Of a stretch of DNA of 40,428 bases, positions 7,488-15,352 are shown in pieces (the stretch's first letter is position 1; each line of letters starts with the position of its first letter). The DNA comes from JAICIG01 sp035532215. Lineage in GTDB: Bacteria > Planctomycetota > Planctomycetia > Pirellulales > JAICIG01. Below the pieces are notes generated by a model. It did not search any database. It was not told the origin of the DNA and saw only the letters and a program-made list of their open reading frames with translations. The stretch covers positions 1 through 40,428 of the forward strand of contig DATKRK010000413.1 in NCBI GenBank assembly GCA_035532215.1, written 5' to 3'. Position numbers and translations under genes: made by a program.

Positions 7488-8414
7488 ATGACCAGCAAAG
7501 AGTTTCGACAGATCGAGTGGGACGAGGACGTCGAAGACGATTGCCGGCAGATTATTCGGCTGGCGGTCCGCGAAGATCTCGGCCGGCTGTACGATTGGAC
7601 CACGGTGGCCCTCGTCGGCGAAACCGCGACAGGCAAGGCCCGCGTCGTGGCTCGCAAGCCGGGCGTCATTGCCGGCCTGCCGGCCGCTCGCGTTACGCTC
7701 GACGAGTACGATCCGCAAATCGAATTCGAGCCGCGGGCCAGCGACGGCGACTCGGTGGCGGCAGGCCAGGTCGTGGCCGAGCTCAGCGGCCCCGCGCGCA
7801 GCCTGCTCACGGCCGAACGTCCGCTGTTGAACCTGCTCGGCCATCTCTCGGGCATCGCCACGCTCACGGCCGAATACGTGCGGGCGGCGGCGGGAGGCGC
7901 CGCGCGGATTTACGACACGCGCAAAACGACGCCCGGCTGGCGGCGGCTGGAAAAGTATGCCGTCCGCGCCGGCGGCGGTTGGAACCATCGCTTGGGATTG
8001 TTCGATGCGATCCTCATCAAAGACAACCATCTGGCGCTGGGCGCCACGGCCGAGCGGGGTCGTTACACGCCCGCCGAAGCCGTGAGCAAGGCGCGCGAAT
8101 TCTTGCGAGACTTGGGCGCCGACGATCCCCGCCGCGAGATGATCGTCGAGGTCGAGGTCGATACGCTCGAACAACTGGCCGAAGTCTTGCCGGCCGGGCC
8201 CGACATCGTGTTGCTCGACAATCTGCCGCCCGAGAAGCTCCGCCAGGCCGTTGCCATGCGCGACGCGAGCGATCCGCAAATTCTGCTCGAAGCCTCGGGC
8301 GGAATCGACCTGACGACGCTCGCCGACGTAGCCGCCAGCGGCGTCGACCGCATCAGCGTCGGCGCCTTGACGCACTCGGCCCGCTGGTTCGACGTGGGCC
8401 TGGACTGGATTTGA
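7488..8414 (+). CDS. nadC: Nicotinate-nucleotide pyrophosphorylase (carboxylating)
   Basis: A 308-residue quinolinate phosphoribosyltransferase. It converts quinolinate and PRPP to nicotinate mononucleotide, CO2 and PPi in de novo NAD synthesis. Visible landmarks are the N-terminal EDLGRLYDWTT, the ERPLLNLLGHLSGIAT segment, DTRKTTPGWRRLEKYAVRAGGGWNHR (PRPP and quinolinate contacts), LGLFDAILIKDNH, VEVEVDTLEQL, VLLDNLPPEKL and the final LEASGGIDLTTL...GVDRISVGALTHS. Length and motif order are normal. The ATG at 7488 begins MTSKEFRQ; an upstream in-frame start at 7449 would overlap the divergent gene. nadA and nadB are not nearby. Confidence 0.96.
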   Translation: MTSKEFRQIEWDEDVEDDCRQIIRLAVREDLGRLYDWTTVALVGETATGKARVVARKPGVIAGLPAARVTLDEYDPQIEFEPRASDGDSVAAGQVVAELSGPARSLLTAERPLLNLLGHLSGIATLTAEYVRAAAGGAARIYDTRKTTPGWRRLEKYAVRAGGGWNHRLGLFDAILIKDNHLALGATAERGRYTPAEAVSKAREFLRDLGADDPRREMIVEVEVDTLEQLAEVLPAGPDIVLLDNLPPEKLRQAVAMRDASDPQILLEASGGIDLTTLADVAASGVDRISVGALTHSARWFDVGLDWI

Positions 8415-8463
8415 CAGTCATTCCGCGCGACCTATAGTTCCGATTGACCGGGTTCGAGGCGGG

Positions 8464-8601
8464 CTAGCCCGGATTATTCATCAGCCCAGCTATTACTTGA
8501 CAAAGCGCTCCATACAAACCCGAAGCGCCAGCGAGGTAATTGCGTTGCTCCGCCTCGCTTGCGCTTCGGGTTGGTGTGGGCTGATGAATAATCCGGGCTA
8601 G
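8464..8601. repeat. 138-bp near-perfect palindromic element (MITE-like)
   Basis: The outer 25 bp (8464-8488, starting CTAGCCCGGATTATTC) are the exact reverse complement of 8577-8601. An inner arm (8517-8536, AACCCGAAGCGCCAGCGAGG) matches 8553-8572 inverted with one mismatch. The whole folds into one long interrupted hairpin. It carries no coding capacity. It sits 50 bp after nadC, so its RNA could act as a 3' structure. Confidence 0.8.
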
Positions 8602-8670
8602 GAGCCATCGGACACGGCGGGGATAGCTCGGAGCTAAGAGGGGACCCTGCCGTGTCTTTTCACTCGCCAC

Positions 8671-8774
8671 GGAGGGACGGGCGCCCGCGCCCGTAGAGCA
8701 TGGAGGGACGGGCGCCCCCGCCCGTCTCCTTTTGCAGTGCGCCTGCACACGGGCGAGGGCGCCCGTGCCTCCAT
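8671..8774. repeat. GGAG-headed palindrome cluster, two forward and one inverted unit
   Basis: Units at 8671-8694 and 8702-8725 read GGAGGG followed by a hairpin such as ACGGGCG-CCCG-CGCCCGT. A third unit at 8749-8772 is inverted (ACGGGCG-AGGG-CGCCCGT, then GCCTCC). The GGAG heads point outward. The same family occurs at 30284-30362 and 34144-34588. The cluster abuts the broken 5' end of a TPR gene remnant. Confidence 0.75.
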
Positions 8775-9005
8775 CGCACGCTCGTCGGAATCGCGCAAGA
8801 CGGCATAACCTCGTTTCCCGAATCCGCCGGCCTGTATCGCACGCTGGGCACGGCTCAATACCGGCTGGGCGAGTTCGAATCTGCAAAACAAAGGCGTGCA
8901 GCAAGCCGTCACTTTGGACAAATCGCATCCCTTGTCCTACTTTTTAGTGGGTTCGGCGCTTCGCTCTTCCGGAAAGAGCGGCGCCGCCGCCCTTTGCTCT
9001 TTCAC
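8775..9005 (+). pseudogene. TPR protein remnant, truncated and frameshifted
   Basis: Right after the palindrome cluster the plus strand reads SFPESAGLYRTLGTAQYRLGEFESAK, then after a one-base shift near 8887-8895 (CAAAGG where CAAGG would keep frame) QQAVTLDKSHPLSYFLVGSALRSSGKS. Together these are two typical tetratricopeptide helical hairpins, with the usual Gly/Ala/Tyr and AL...P positions. The 5' part of the gene is gone and replaced by repeats. No function can be assigned. Confidence 0.6.
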
Positions 9006-9028
9006 GTTCCGCCGCAATTTCGCGCCTC

Positions 9029-10492
9029 ATGATCAACGAACTCAAGTCCGCGTGGCCCTGGCCGGCGACGGCCGCGGTGGTGTCGGCCGCACTGGCGATT
9101 CCGGCCGGCTACGCCGGCATCGACGGGCCGCCGGCGATGCGCTGCGGTTGGCTGCTCGCCGGCGCGCTGGCGGCCAGCGGCCCGTGGTGGTTTGGCTGGC
9201 GCCGCGCCCAACGCCAGCAGCACGCGACTCGCCGCTGGTTAGAGCGGCTGGCGCAGACCGAGCCGCGAGATTGGGCCGACGCCTTGAGCGGCGCCGCGCT
9301 GCCGGTCGGGGACCGGAAATCTGCGTGCTTCCAGGCGTTCGAGAAATTGCAGGAGCGGCTGGCCGAGCATTCCCGGCAACTGGCCGAAGCCGAACACGCC
9401 CGCGCGGCGCTCGAAATCCGCTCGCGGCGAGCGGCCGAGCAAGCCGAGCGCGCGCGACTCATCTTGGGCAGCCTGCCCGAACCGGTGATCGCCGTCGACA
9501 CCTATGGCGCCTTGTCGCTGGCGAATCCCAGCGCCGAGCGGCTGTTCGGTTTCGACGCGCAGGCGATCGGCGCGCACGGCGTCGCACAGTGCCTGCGCTC
9601 GAACCGGCTGGCCGCCGCGATCAACGAACTCCGCCGCTACCAATCGCCGACGAGCCGCACGGAGGAATTCGAAATCGAGTCGGCCGACGGGCAGTCGCGC
9701 TGGTACAAGGTCACCACGACCACCATGCCCGGCGAAGGCGAAGGCGGTCAAGGCGCCGTCGTGTTCTTTCGCGACATCAGCACCGCCAAGGCCAACCAGC
9801 GGCAGAACGCCGAATTCGTCTCGGCCGCCAGTCACGAAATGAAAACGCCGCTGGCCGGCATCAAGGCCTATGTCGAGCTGCTCGCCGACGGCGACGCCGA
9901 AGACGAAGCCACGCGCGAAGAGTTCCTGGGCGTCATCAACGGGCAAGCCGATCGCTTGCAACGGCTGATCGACAACCTGCTCAACATCGCCCGCATCGAA
10001 GCCGGCGCCGTCAAAGTCAGCAAGCAGAGCCAGCCCTTGAACGAGATTCTGACCGAAGCGTTCCGCGTCGTGCAGCCCAGCGCCGAAGCCAAGCAGATCC
10101 GGCTGGTGCAGGACATGAGCCCGCTGTACCTGGGCGTGCTGGCCGATCGCGACATGCTGTTGCAAGCCGCGATCAACCTGATGTCGAACGCCGTCAAGTA
10201 CACGCCGCCCGGCGGCCAGGTGACGCTCCGCAGCCGGCTGCTCGATTCCGAAGTCTCGTTCGAAGTGGAAGATACCGGCGTGGGGCTCGGCCCGGAAGAC
10301 TGCCGGCGGGTGTTCGACAAGTTCTATCGCGTGGAAAAAAACAAGCAGATGGCCTCCGGCACGGGTCTCGGCCTGCCGCTGGCCCGGTATATCGTCGAGG
10401 ACGTTCACAACGGGCGCCTCGCCCTGAAGAGCCGCCTGGGAGAAGGCAGCGTCTTCACGGTGACCTTGCCCCGTTCGGGACAAATGGGCTGA
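9029..10492 (+). CDS. Membrane sensor histidine kinase with PAS domain
   Basis: A 487-residue protein. Two N-terminal membrane helices (WPATAAVVSAALAIPAGY; CGWLLAGALAASGPWWFGW) are followed by a coiled coil (about 105-150), a PAS domain (ILGSLPEPVIAVDTYGALSLANPSAERLF, about 155-250), a HisKA dimerisation domain with phospho-acceptor His269 in SAASHEMKTPLAGIKAYVELL, and a HATPase_c domain with the N box (NLMSNAVKYTPPGG), G1 (VEDTGVGLGPED), F box (FDKFYR) and G2 (GTGLGLPLARYIVE). This PhoR-like layout has almost no periplasmic sensing loop, so the signal may come through the membrane or the PAS domain. The receiver gene 36 bp downstream is its likely partner. Phosphate sensing is possible given the pst operon 8 kb away, but that is only inference. 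Confidence 0.93.
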   Translation: MINELKSAWPWPATAAVVSAALAIPAGYAGIDGPPAMRCGWLLAGALAASGPWWFGWRRAQRQQHATRRWLERLAQTEPRDWADALSGAALPVGDRKSACFQAFEKLQERLAEHSRQLAEAEHARAALEIRSRRAAEQAERARLILGSLPEPVIAVDTYGALSLANPSAERLFGFDAQAIGAHGVAQCLRSNRLAAAINELRRYQSPTSRTEEFEIESADGQSRWYKVTTTTMPGEGEGGQGAVVFFRDISTAKANQRQNAEFVSAASHEMKTPLAGIKAYVELLADGDAEDEATREEFLGVINGQADRLQRLIDNLLNIARIEAGAVKVSKQSQPLNEILTEAFRVVQPSAEAKQIRLVQDMSPLYLGVLADRDMLLQAAINLMSNAVKYTPPGGQVTLRSRLLDSEVSFEVEDTGVGLGPEDCRRVFDKFYRVEKNKQMASGTGLGLPLARYIVEDVHNGRLALKSRLGEGSVFTVTLPRSGQMG

Positions 10493-10528
10493 CCCAAGCG
10501 GACCGCCAGGCGGTCCAGGAGAGATGCG

Positions 10529-10921
10529 ATGAGCGTTCGCGTTTTGATGTGCGACGATGAGATTCACATTTTAAGGGCCGCCGAATTCAAGATCGCCCGG
10601 GCCGGGTTCCAGGTGCGCTGCGCCTGCGACGGGCAGGCCGCCTGGGAGGCGATTCAAGAGGAGCGGCCGGACATCCTGATCACCGACTTTCAGATGCCGC
10701 GCCTCGACGGCCTGGGTCTGATCCAGCGGCTGCGCGAAGACCCGGCTACGCGCGACTTGCCGGTGATCGTGCTGACGGCCAAGGGCTTCGAGGTCTCGCC
10801 GCAGGAACTGGCCGAGAAATGGGGCGTGATCGCCGTGATCGGCAAGCCCTTCAGCCCGCGCGAACTGCTGCGGCTGGTCGAAAGCGTCGCCGCCGGATTG
10901 ACGGCCGCAACGAGGGACTAA
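10529..10921 (+). CDS. Stand-alone response regulator receiver protein
   Basis: A 130-residue CheY-like receiver with no output domain. It has the acidic pocket (CDDE near residues 9-12), the phospho-acceptor Asp53 in LITDFQMPRLDG, the Thr of VIVLTAKG and the Lys of IGKPFSPREL. GGAGAG precedes the ATG. It is encoded directly after the histidine kinase and is presumably phosphorylated by it. With no DNA-binding domain it must act by protein contact or phosphorelay. In many planctomycete genomes such receivers neighbour type II/IV secretion ATPase genes, and a GspE remnant follows here. Confidence 0.92.
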   Translation: MSVRVLMCDDEIHILRAAEFKIARAGFQVRCACDGQAAWEAIQEERPDILITDFQMPRLDGLGLIQRLREDPATRDLPVIVLTAKGFEVSPQELAEKWGVIAVIGKPFSPRELLRLVESVAAGLTAATRD

Positions 10922-10963
10922 TGCTCCTGCATTGCTGAAATGACACTCCGCCAACGAAGCTGA

Positions 10964-11221
10964 GTGGGATGGCTGGCGGCAGAGCCTTGGCGATGCCCCA
11001 GCGACGTCCACATCGAACCCGCCGAACGCTGCTTGCGCGTCCGCTACCGCATCGACGGCCGGATGTACAAATCGCTCGAAGTCCCGCAGCACTTGCTGGG
11101 CGCCGTGACCAGCCGCATCGAGATCATGGCGGCGCTCGACATCGGCGAGCGCCGGCTGCCGCAGGACGGCCGCATTCACGTGCTGCTCGACGGCCGCAAG
11201 ATCGACCTCCGACGTGACGGG
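10964..11221 (+). pseudogene. GspE/PilB-type secretion ATPase fragment
   Basis: About 85 codons match the N2 domain of type II secretion / type IV pilus ATPases: SDVHIEPAERCLRVRYRIDG, then LLGAVTSRIEIMAALDIGERRLPQDGRIHV and GRKIDLR. In intact proteins this directly precedes the Walker A ATP site. Here the N-terminal domain and everything from Walker A onward are missing, and the sequence loses similarity after about 11218. It is a truncated relic. Another 110 bp with no visible feature separate it from the convergent thioredoxin-fold gene. Confidence 0.7.
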
Positions 11222-11333
11222 CAACGTGTGGTGCGAACGGCTCTGGCGAAAGGTGTCTCGCGACGTCACCGAAGGCAAGCAGTGCCATTCGTTCCTGACA
11301 GCTTTTCCTCACCCTGAGCTCTATGCAGGCCGA

Positions 11334-12362
11334 CTACCGACCGCCGCGTTTTTGGGCGGGGCGACCGAAATCGCCTGGCACGTCTCCGAAACTAGTGCTG
11401 CCGAAGAACGACTTGCCGTTTCCCACCAGCGTCTCTGGCTTAAAGCGGGACATCGGCAGTAATGGGTGCTCGATGACAAAGCGATGATCTGCCAACACGT
11501 GGCTCCGCGCGATGCCATCCACGGCTCGGCCCAAGGAGAGCGCGCCGTCGGCGCCAATCGGCAGACGCGGGGCCGCTCCGGCGAACAACTCTGGGAAACC
11601 GCTCGTTGGCTGTTCAATCTCGCCGTCGCTGAAACCCGCTTGCCGCAGGAATTCGACGTGCGCATCACGCACCCTGGTCTTTCGATCTTCACTTCGTTCG
11701 GTGATTTTGCCGTAGGTAGCCAGCGCCCACTCCAGCTCCCCTTGCAAGTCCTCCGGTCCCACAAAGCCGGTCAAGACGTGAAAGATTTCGCCCGAGGGCG
11801 TCACGAACATAATTTGAACGTTTTGCCGGCCGTTGCCTCGAACACATGGTCCGGCCGGGTCGCGCGGGGCATGAGAGAACGATTCTCCCGCCGTCGCATC
11901 TCCTCGCGTATTGATGCGAAGGCAAATGAATTCTTCGTTCAGCAGCTTCCGCACGGAATCGTCAGAGAACGACACGGTTCTCATCGAATGCCCGGCGCTT
12001 CACATGAAACCGGCCAGGTCGCCAAGTACGCGGAAACAGAAGACCGGCTTGCCTTCATTGGGCGACTTACTCTTGGCCGCGGCACTACGAGCGCTCTCGA
12101 GCGAGCCGAACCACGAAATGCCAAACAACTCTTCGGTTTGCGCCGCTCCAGCACGGCGACCGGTGCGCGAACGCGCCTTCGCAACCCGCAAGCGGTCGCG
12201 GTTTTTTTCCCGCAGCCTGGCTTCAGTCTTGTCCTGTCGAGTCGAATCGCGGCCCGAATGCTTTGACGCCCGTTCCGCGGAGGCGCCATGGACAGCAAAA
12301 AACAATGACGCCAATACGGCGCCGGCAAGCAAACGCCAGGAAATGCGAAGGCGGGGACTCAT
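11334..12362 (-). CDS. Thioredoxin-fold secreted protein with in-frame TGA (candidate selenoprotein)
   Basis: From the ATG at 12362 (GGAGAAG upstream) runs a signal peptide (RISWRLLAGAVLASLFFAVHGASA), a Lys/Arg-rich linker, and a thioredoxin-like domain that reads GKPVFCFRVLGDLAGFM, then TGA (12000-12002, codon 121), then SAGHSMRTVSFSDDSVRKLL and NEEFICLRINTRGD in the same frame. It continues through NVQIMFVTPSGEIFHVLTGF to a C-terminal HRFVIEHPLLPMSRFKPETL segment with no other stop or shift, about 342 residues in all. The TGA falls where thioredoxin-like domains carry the first redox Cys (UxxG here), and a hairpin lies downstream. Sec insertion is one reading; a single nonsense mutation in an otherwise intact gene is the other. 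Selenium genes (selA, selB, selC, selD) are not in the window. Confidence 0.65.
11965..11982 (-). promoter_or_regulatory. Putative bacterial SECIS hairpin after the in-frame TGA
   Basis: On the minus strand, 17 nt after the TGA, GAGAAC-CGTGTC-GTTCTC forms a perfect 6-bp stem with a 6-nt loop. It can extend through a small internal loop by TCG/CGA. The second loop base is G and the apical loop starts 24 nt after TGA, which fits the bacterial SECIS rules as I know them (G among the first two loop bases, loop about 16-37 nt away). It could be chance. Confidence 0.4.
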
Positions 12363-12429
12363 CGACTTCTCCATTGTCGGATTCGAAGAATTGCAAGAGT
12401 CACTTTCAGCAGGCGACTTGAACCGCTGT

Positions 12430-12457
12430 ATTGTACTCAATCGATGCGCTATGCCAA
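12430..12457 (-). promoter_or_regulatory. Sigma-70-type promoter for the TGA-containing gene
   Basis: On the minus strand TTGGCA (12457-12452) and TACAAT (12435-12430) are separated by 16 nt, each matching consensus at five of six bases. The start codon is 68 nt downstream of the -10 box. A recognisable promoter argues that the gene is still transcribed. Confidence 0.5.
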
Positions 12458-12540
12458 GCAATTGCGCCGAGCGGTGGCATCCATGCGATCTAACTCTGCA
12501 ACACATCGCGGATCGAGAACGCGAAGGACTGCGCCGTTCG

Positions 12541-12610
12541 CCCTCACCCCAGCCCTCTCCCAAAGGGAGAGGGGGTTTTTGATACGGCTCTTCTCCCAAA
12601 GGGAGAGGGA
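12541..12610. repeat. CCCTCACCC / CTCTCCC hairpin repeats at the 3' end of the MFS gene
   Basis: CCCTCTCCC-AAA-GGGAGAGGG (12553-12573) is a perfect 9-bp hairpin preceded by CCCTCACCCCAG. On the plus strand it is followed by TTTTT, so it could terminate transcripts. A second copy of the hairpin core lies at 12593-12609. The family recurs at 29533-29566 and 30599-30665, each time just downstream of, or in the tail of, a minus-strand gene. Confidence 0.7.
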
Positions 12611-12630
12611 GCTTGACTACCTCCTCGTTG

Positions 12631-14007
12631 CTACTCGTCCTGCCCGGGCGCCACCGACTTGGTGGCGTCGATGCCCAGCGATGCCAGCCCCGAGATGATG
12701 AAGCTCACGCCGCAGACGGCGAAGGCGACGTCCCAATTCCGCACGGCGACGCCGCCGGGGCCGCTCGACATGCTCACCCATTGCAAGAGCGGCGGCGAGA
12801 CGGCGGCGCCCAGATTGCCCCACATGTTGCCCCAGCCGAGCACGGCGCCGACGTACTTGCCGCCGACGTCCTGCAGGCAGGCCCAGGTGCCGGCCACGCC
12901 CAAATCGGTGGCGAAGGCCACGACGGCGAAGGCGGCCGTGGCGGCCCAAGGCGAATCGAGACTCGGCAGCGCAAAAAAAGCCGCGGTCGCCAGGAATCGC
13001 GACAACGCCAACGGCAAACTGCGGCCCCAACGAAGGCCCAGCCGGCGCGCGGCCCAGTCGGTGAGCCAGCCGCCCATCAACATCCCGGCCATGCCGACCA
13101 ACAACACGACCGTGGCCATCAAGCCGCCCGCTTTGTCCGGCGCGTGCTGGGCCTCTTTCAAATACGTGGGCAACAAGGTGACCAGAAAGGCCCAGCCGAC
13201 GTTGGTCGTGAATTGCGAGAGGTTCATCAGCCACATGCTTGCACTGCGGAGCACGAGCCGGACGACGACCGCCGTTTCCCCGGCCCGATGGGCCGACGCG
13301 GCGCCCGCGCCGGCGGGTCTGCCGTAGGCGATCAAGGCTTGCTCCGCAGCGTTGGCGCGCGGATGTTCGGCCGGCCTTTCGCGAAAGAAGATCCAAAAGG
13401 CCGCGGCCACGAAGGCGCCGACGACGCCGTACAGCACCATCACCGCCTGCCAGCCGCGGCAGACCGAAATCAGCCAGGAAGTCGAGTACGGCGCCACGGC
13501 CCCGCCTAACCGCCCGCCGAAGGCCACGACGCTGCTGGCCATGCCTCTTTGACCGATCGGCATCCAGCGGCTCAAGATGCCGCCGCTGGTCGGATACGCT
13601 CCGGCTTGCGCCATGCCCACGCTCAGCCGCAACCCGAACAGCATCACGAACCCGATGGCCCAGCCCGTCATGGCCGTGAACAACGACCAACTGAGAATAT
13701 AGATCGTCATCATCAACCGTGCGCCGAAGCGGTCGCTGATCCAGCCCCCCGGCACCTGCCCCAGCGCGTAAGACCAGAAGAACGCGCTCAGACTCCAGGC
13801 GATCTTGACGTCGGTCAGCTCGAGCGTCTCTTTGACCGAGTCATATTTCAAGACCTCGGCCAGGCAGATGCGGTCGAGATACAGCAGAAACGAGGCCAGC
13901 GTGGTAACCCCCAGAATCATCCACCGCACGCGCGACGGCGGCGCCTCTTCGCCAGTACTCGCGCTGGGCTCTGCTTCGGCCAGGGGCGATTGAAAGGGAT
14001 TGGCCAT
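12631..14007 (-). CDS. MFS transporter, anion:cation symporter (ACS) type
   Basis: A 458-residue, about 12-helix major facilitator. The N-terminal half has LLYLDRICLAEVLKYD in helix 1, WSLSAFFWSYALGQVPGGWISDRFGARLMM (helix 2 and the 2-3 loop motif A) and GLRLSVGMAQAGAYPTSGGILSRWMP (helix 4-5 signature of ACS-family hexuronate/glucarate transporters). The C-terminal half repeats the fold (GGWLTDWAARRLG). Substrates in this family are sugar acids or other organic anions moved with protons or Na+. The next minus-strand gene upstream encodes a YhcH-family protein often found with sugar-acid or sialic-acid genes, but 560 bp of repeats separate them. Confidence 0.88.
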   Translation of the reverse strand: MANPFQSPLAEAEPSASTGEEAPPSRVRWMILGVTTLASFLLYLDRICLAEVLKYDSVKETLELTDVKIAWSLSAFFWSYALGQVPGGWISDRFGARLMMTIYILSWSLFTAMTGWAIGFVMLFGLRLSVGMAQAGAYPTSGGILSRWMPIGQRGMASSVVAFGGRLGGAVAPYSTSWLISVCRGWQAVMVLYGVVGAFVAAAFWIFFRERPAEHPRANAAEQALIAYGRPAGAGAASAHRAGETAVVVRLVLRSASMWLMNLSQFTTNVGWAFLVTLLPTYLKEAQHAPDKAGGLMATVVLLVGMAGMLMGGWLTDWAARRLGLRWGRSLPLALSRFLATAAFFALPSLDSPWAATAAFAVVAFATDLGVAGTWACLQDVGGKYVGAVLGWGNMWGNLGAAVSPPLLQWVSMSSGPGGVAVRNWDVAFAVCGVSFIISGLASLGIDATKSVAPGQDE

Positions 14008-14194
14008 AGTCCGGGGGATGCAACGATGCGCTGGATCCGTTCACTGAAGCGCGACAGACTAACGCGAAGAATCGCAATCTGGCGAAATATCTGATGACCG
14101 AGGCCGGCATATCCTACCAGACGGGCGATCGCGCGACTCCGCTATTTTCAAGCAACCACGGATTCCCCAGCGTGACCTTCGGCCGCAACCCATT

Positions 14195-14417
14195 GAGCCA
14201 CGGATGGAACACGGATCAAACACGGATGAAATGCAGAACGAGGCTCTTCCGCAGAATCCATGGGCGGTTTTATCGCTGCTTAGCAGGGTTGGGGTTGCGT
14301 TTTCCAAGGCATTGCCGGGCAAATAAACGTGGCGTTGGTATGTGAGACGCCGGTAAGGAGGCAAATCGGAAAACACCATGTCCGATCCGTGTTCGATCCG
14401 TGTTTCATCCGTGGCTC
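14195..14417. repeat. Inverted-repeat element built from CACGGAT 11-mers
   Basis: The left arm from 14195 reads GAGCCACGGATGGAACACGG and continues as three 11-bp units of the form CACGGATnnAA. The right arm ending at 14417 is its inverted copy with two mismatches in 33 bp. About 145 bp lie between. A further smaller CACGGAT...ATCCGTG hairpin lies at about 14488-14512. No gene is seen in the 14008-14567 gap. Confidence 0.65.
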
Positions 14418-14567
14418 GCCTCCGCCAAGATCGCCGCATGAATCCTCGCGAGACGCGGAGAAATAGAACGTTTGTAGTACGGACGACACGGATATCTGAA
14501 TGGAAAATCCGTGCCATCCGTGGTTCCACGAGCAACAACGGAGGATTGAATAGCGTTCTTGCCGGGC

Positions 14568-15020
14568 CTACCAGCGGACGGCCACTTTGACCACGGCCTT
14601 GTGCAAGTCGCCCTGCCCGGCCAGCGGCGCGTGCGCGTCCTCGGGAAAGAAGACCGCAAACGACAGCGGCTTGACGGCGAACCAACTCTCGGGGATGTCG
14701 CCGAAGAATCCTACGTCCTTCTCGGCCTCGTAAGGAGATTCGATCGCCGAGCACTCGGGCGTCGATTTCCAGCCGATCTCCTCGGCGCCGGCGACGGTGA
14801 ATTGGATATCGATATACTTGCGGTGCGATTCCAGCTTGGCGCGTTGCCGTCCGCGCCCCGGCTCGCGGCCGATGACGACCAGCAAGCGATCGCCGTCGAG
14901 GGCATGTTTACCGGGGGCCATGCCCCCCACGTCGGGGCGGCGTAAAAAGTCGAACGCCGGCTTGAAGCCCGGATGAATCGGCAGATAACGCTCCCAGTTG
15001 GCCAGGCGATCCAAGATCAT
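14568..15020 (-). CDS. YhcH/YjgK/YiaL family protein
   Basis: A 150-residue cupin-like beta-barrel protein. It starts MILDRLANWERYLPIHPGF, typical of the family, and has the conserved metal-site region LESHRKYIDIQFTVAGAEEIGW, then ESPYEAEKDVGFF and a C-terminal FAVFFPEDAHAPL...HKAVVKV with a further His pair. Family members include the sialic acid anomerase NanQ and EbgC-type proteins of sugar metabolism, so it probably isomerises a sugar. GAGGAG lies upstream of the ATG. The MFS sugar-acid transporter gene lies downstream on the same strand. Confidence 0.92.
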   Translation of the reverse strand: MILDRLANWERYLPIHPGFKPAFDFLRRPDVGGMAPGKHALDGDRLLVVIGREPGRGRQRAKLESHRKYIDIQFTVAGAEEIGWKSTPECSAIESPYEAEKDVGFFGDIPESWFAVKPLSFAVFFPEDAHAPLAGQGDLHKAVVKVAVRW

Positions 15021-15352
15021 CGAACGAAACTCCTCTTATTGCCGCCGCACGAGCCGCGTCGGTTCGTCGTTGCGGACCCGACCGCACTGACGAATCGACC
15101 TCGCCGGCGAATTGCTTGCCGAGCAAAGATCGCCTCTTCTCCGGCGCCCCAAGCGTAGCAGCTTATCGTCAATTAGCAATCATTCGGAAACCGCCGCTTG
15201 TTGACGCAGCTCCTTGGTTTTTATTTGACCGCGAACGGTCCAGATGCGATCTTGGTCGGCGACGAGCCCGCCAGACTTCAGCCTGCCCGCCGCGGACGTT
15301 GAAAATCGCTTCTTAACGACTTTTATCCCGTCTTTTGGGGAGAGTAAACGCC
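15021..15352. other. Intergenic region between divergent genes, no gene seen
   Basis: About 330 bp between the YhcH gene and the DUF1080 gene. I see no coding signal or convincing promoter pair. A small GACCG-CGAA-CGGTC hairpin lies near 15223-15236. The ribosome-binding site GGGGAGAG of the next gene is at its right end. Confidence 0.5.

Noticed and set aside
8464..8601. A complete insertion sequence
   Set aside because: At 138 bp with no transposase it can only be a non-autonomous palindrome.
8896..10560. A 554-codon open frame overlapping the histidine kinase
   Set aside because: Beyond the short TPR-remnant segment it is an Arg-rich out-of-frame shadow of the kinase gene.
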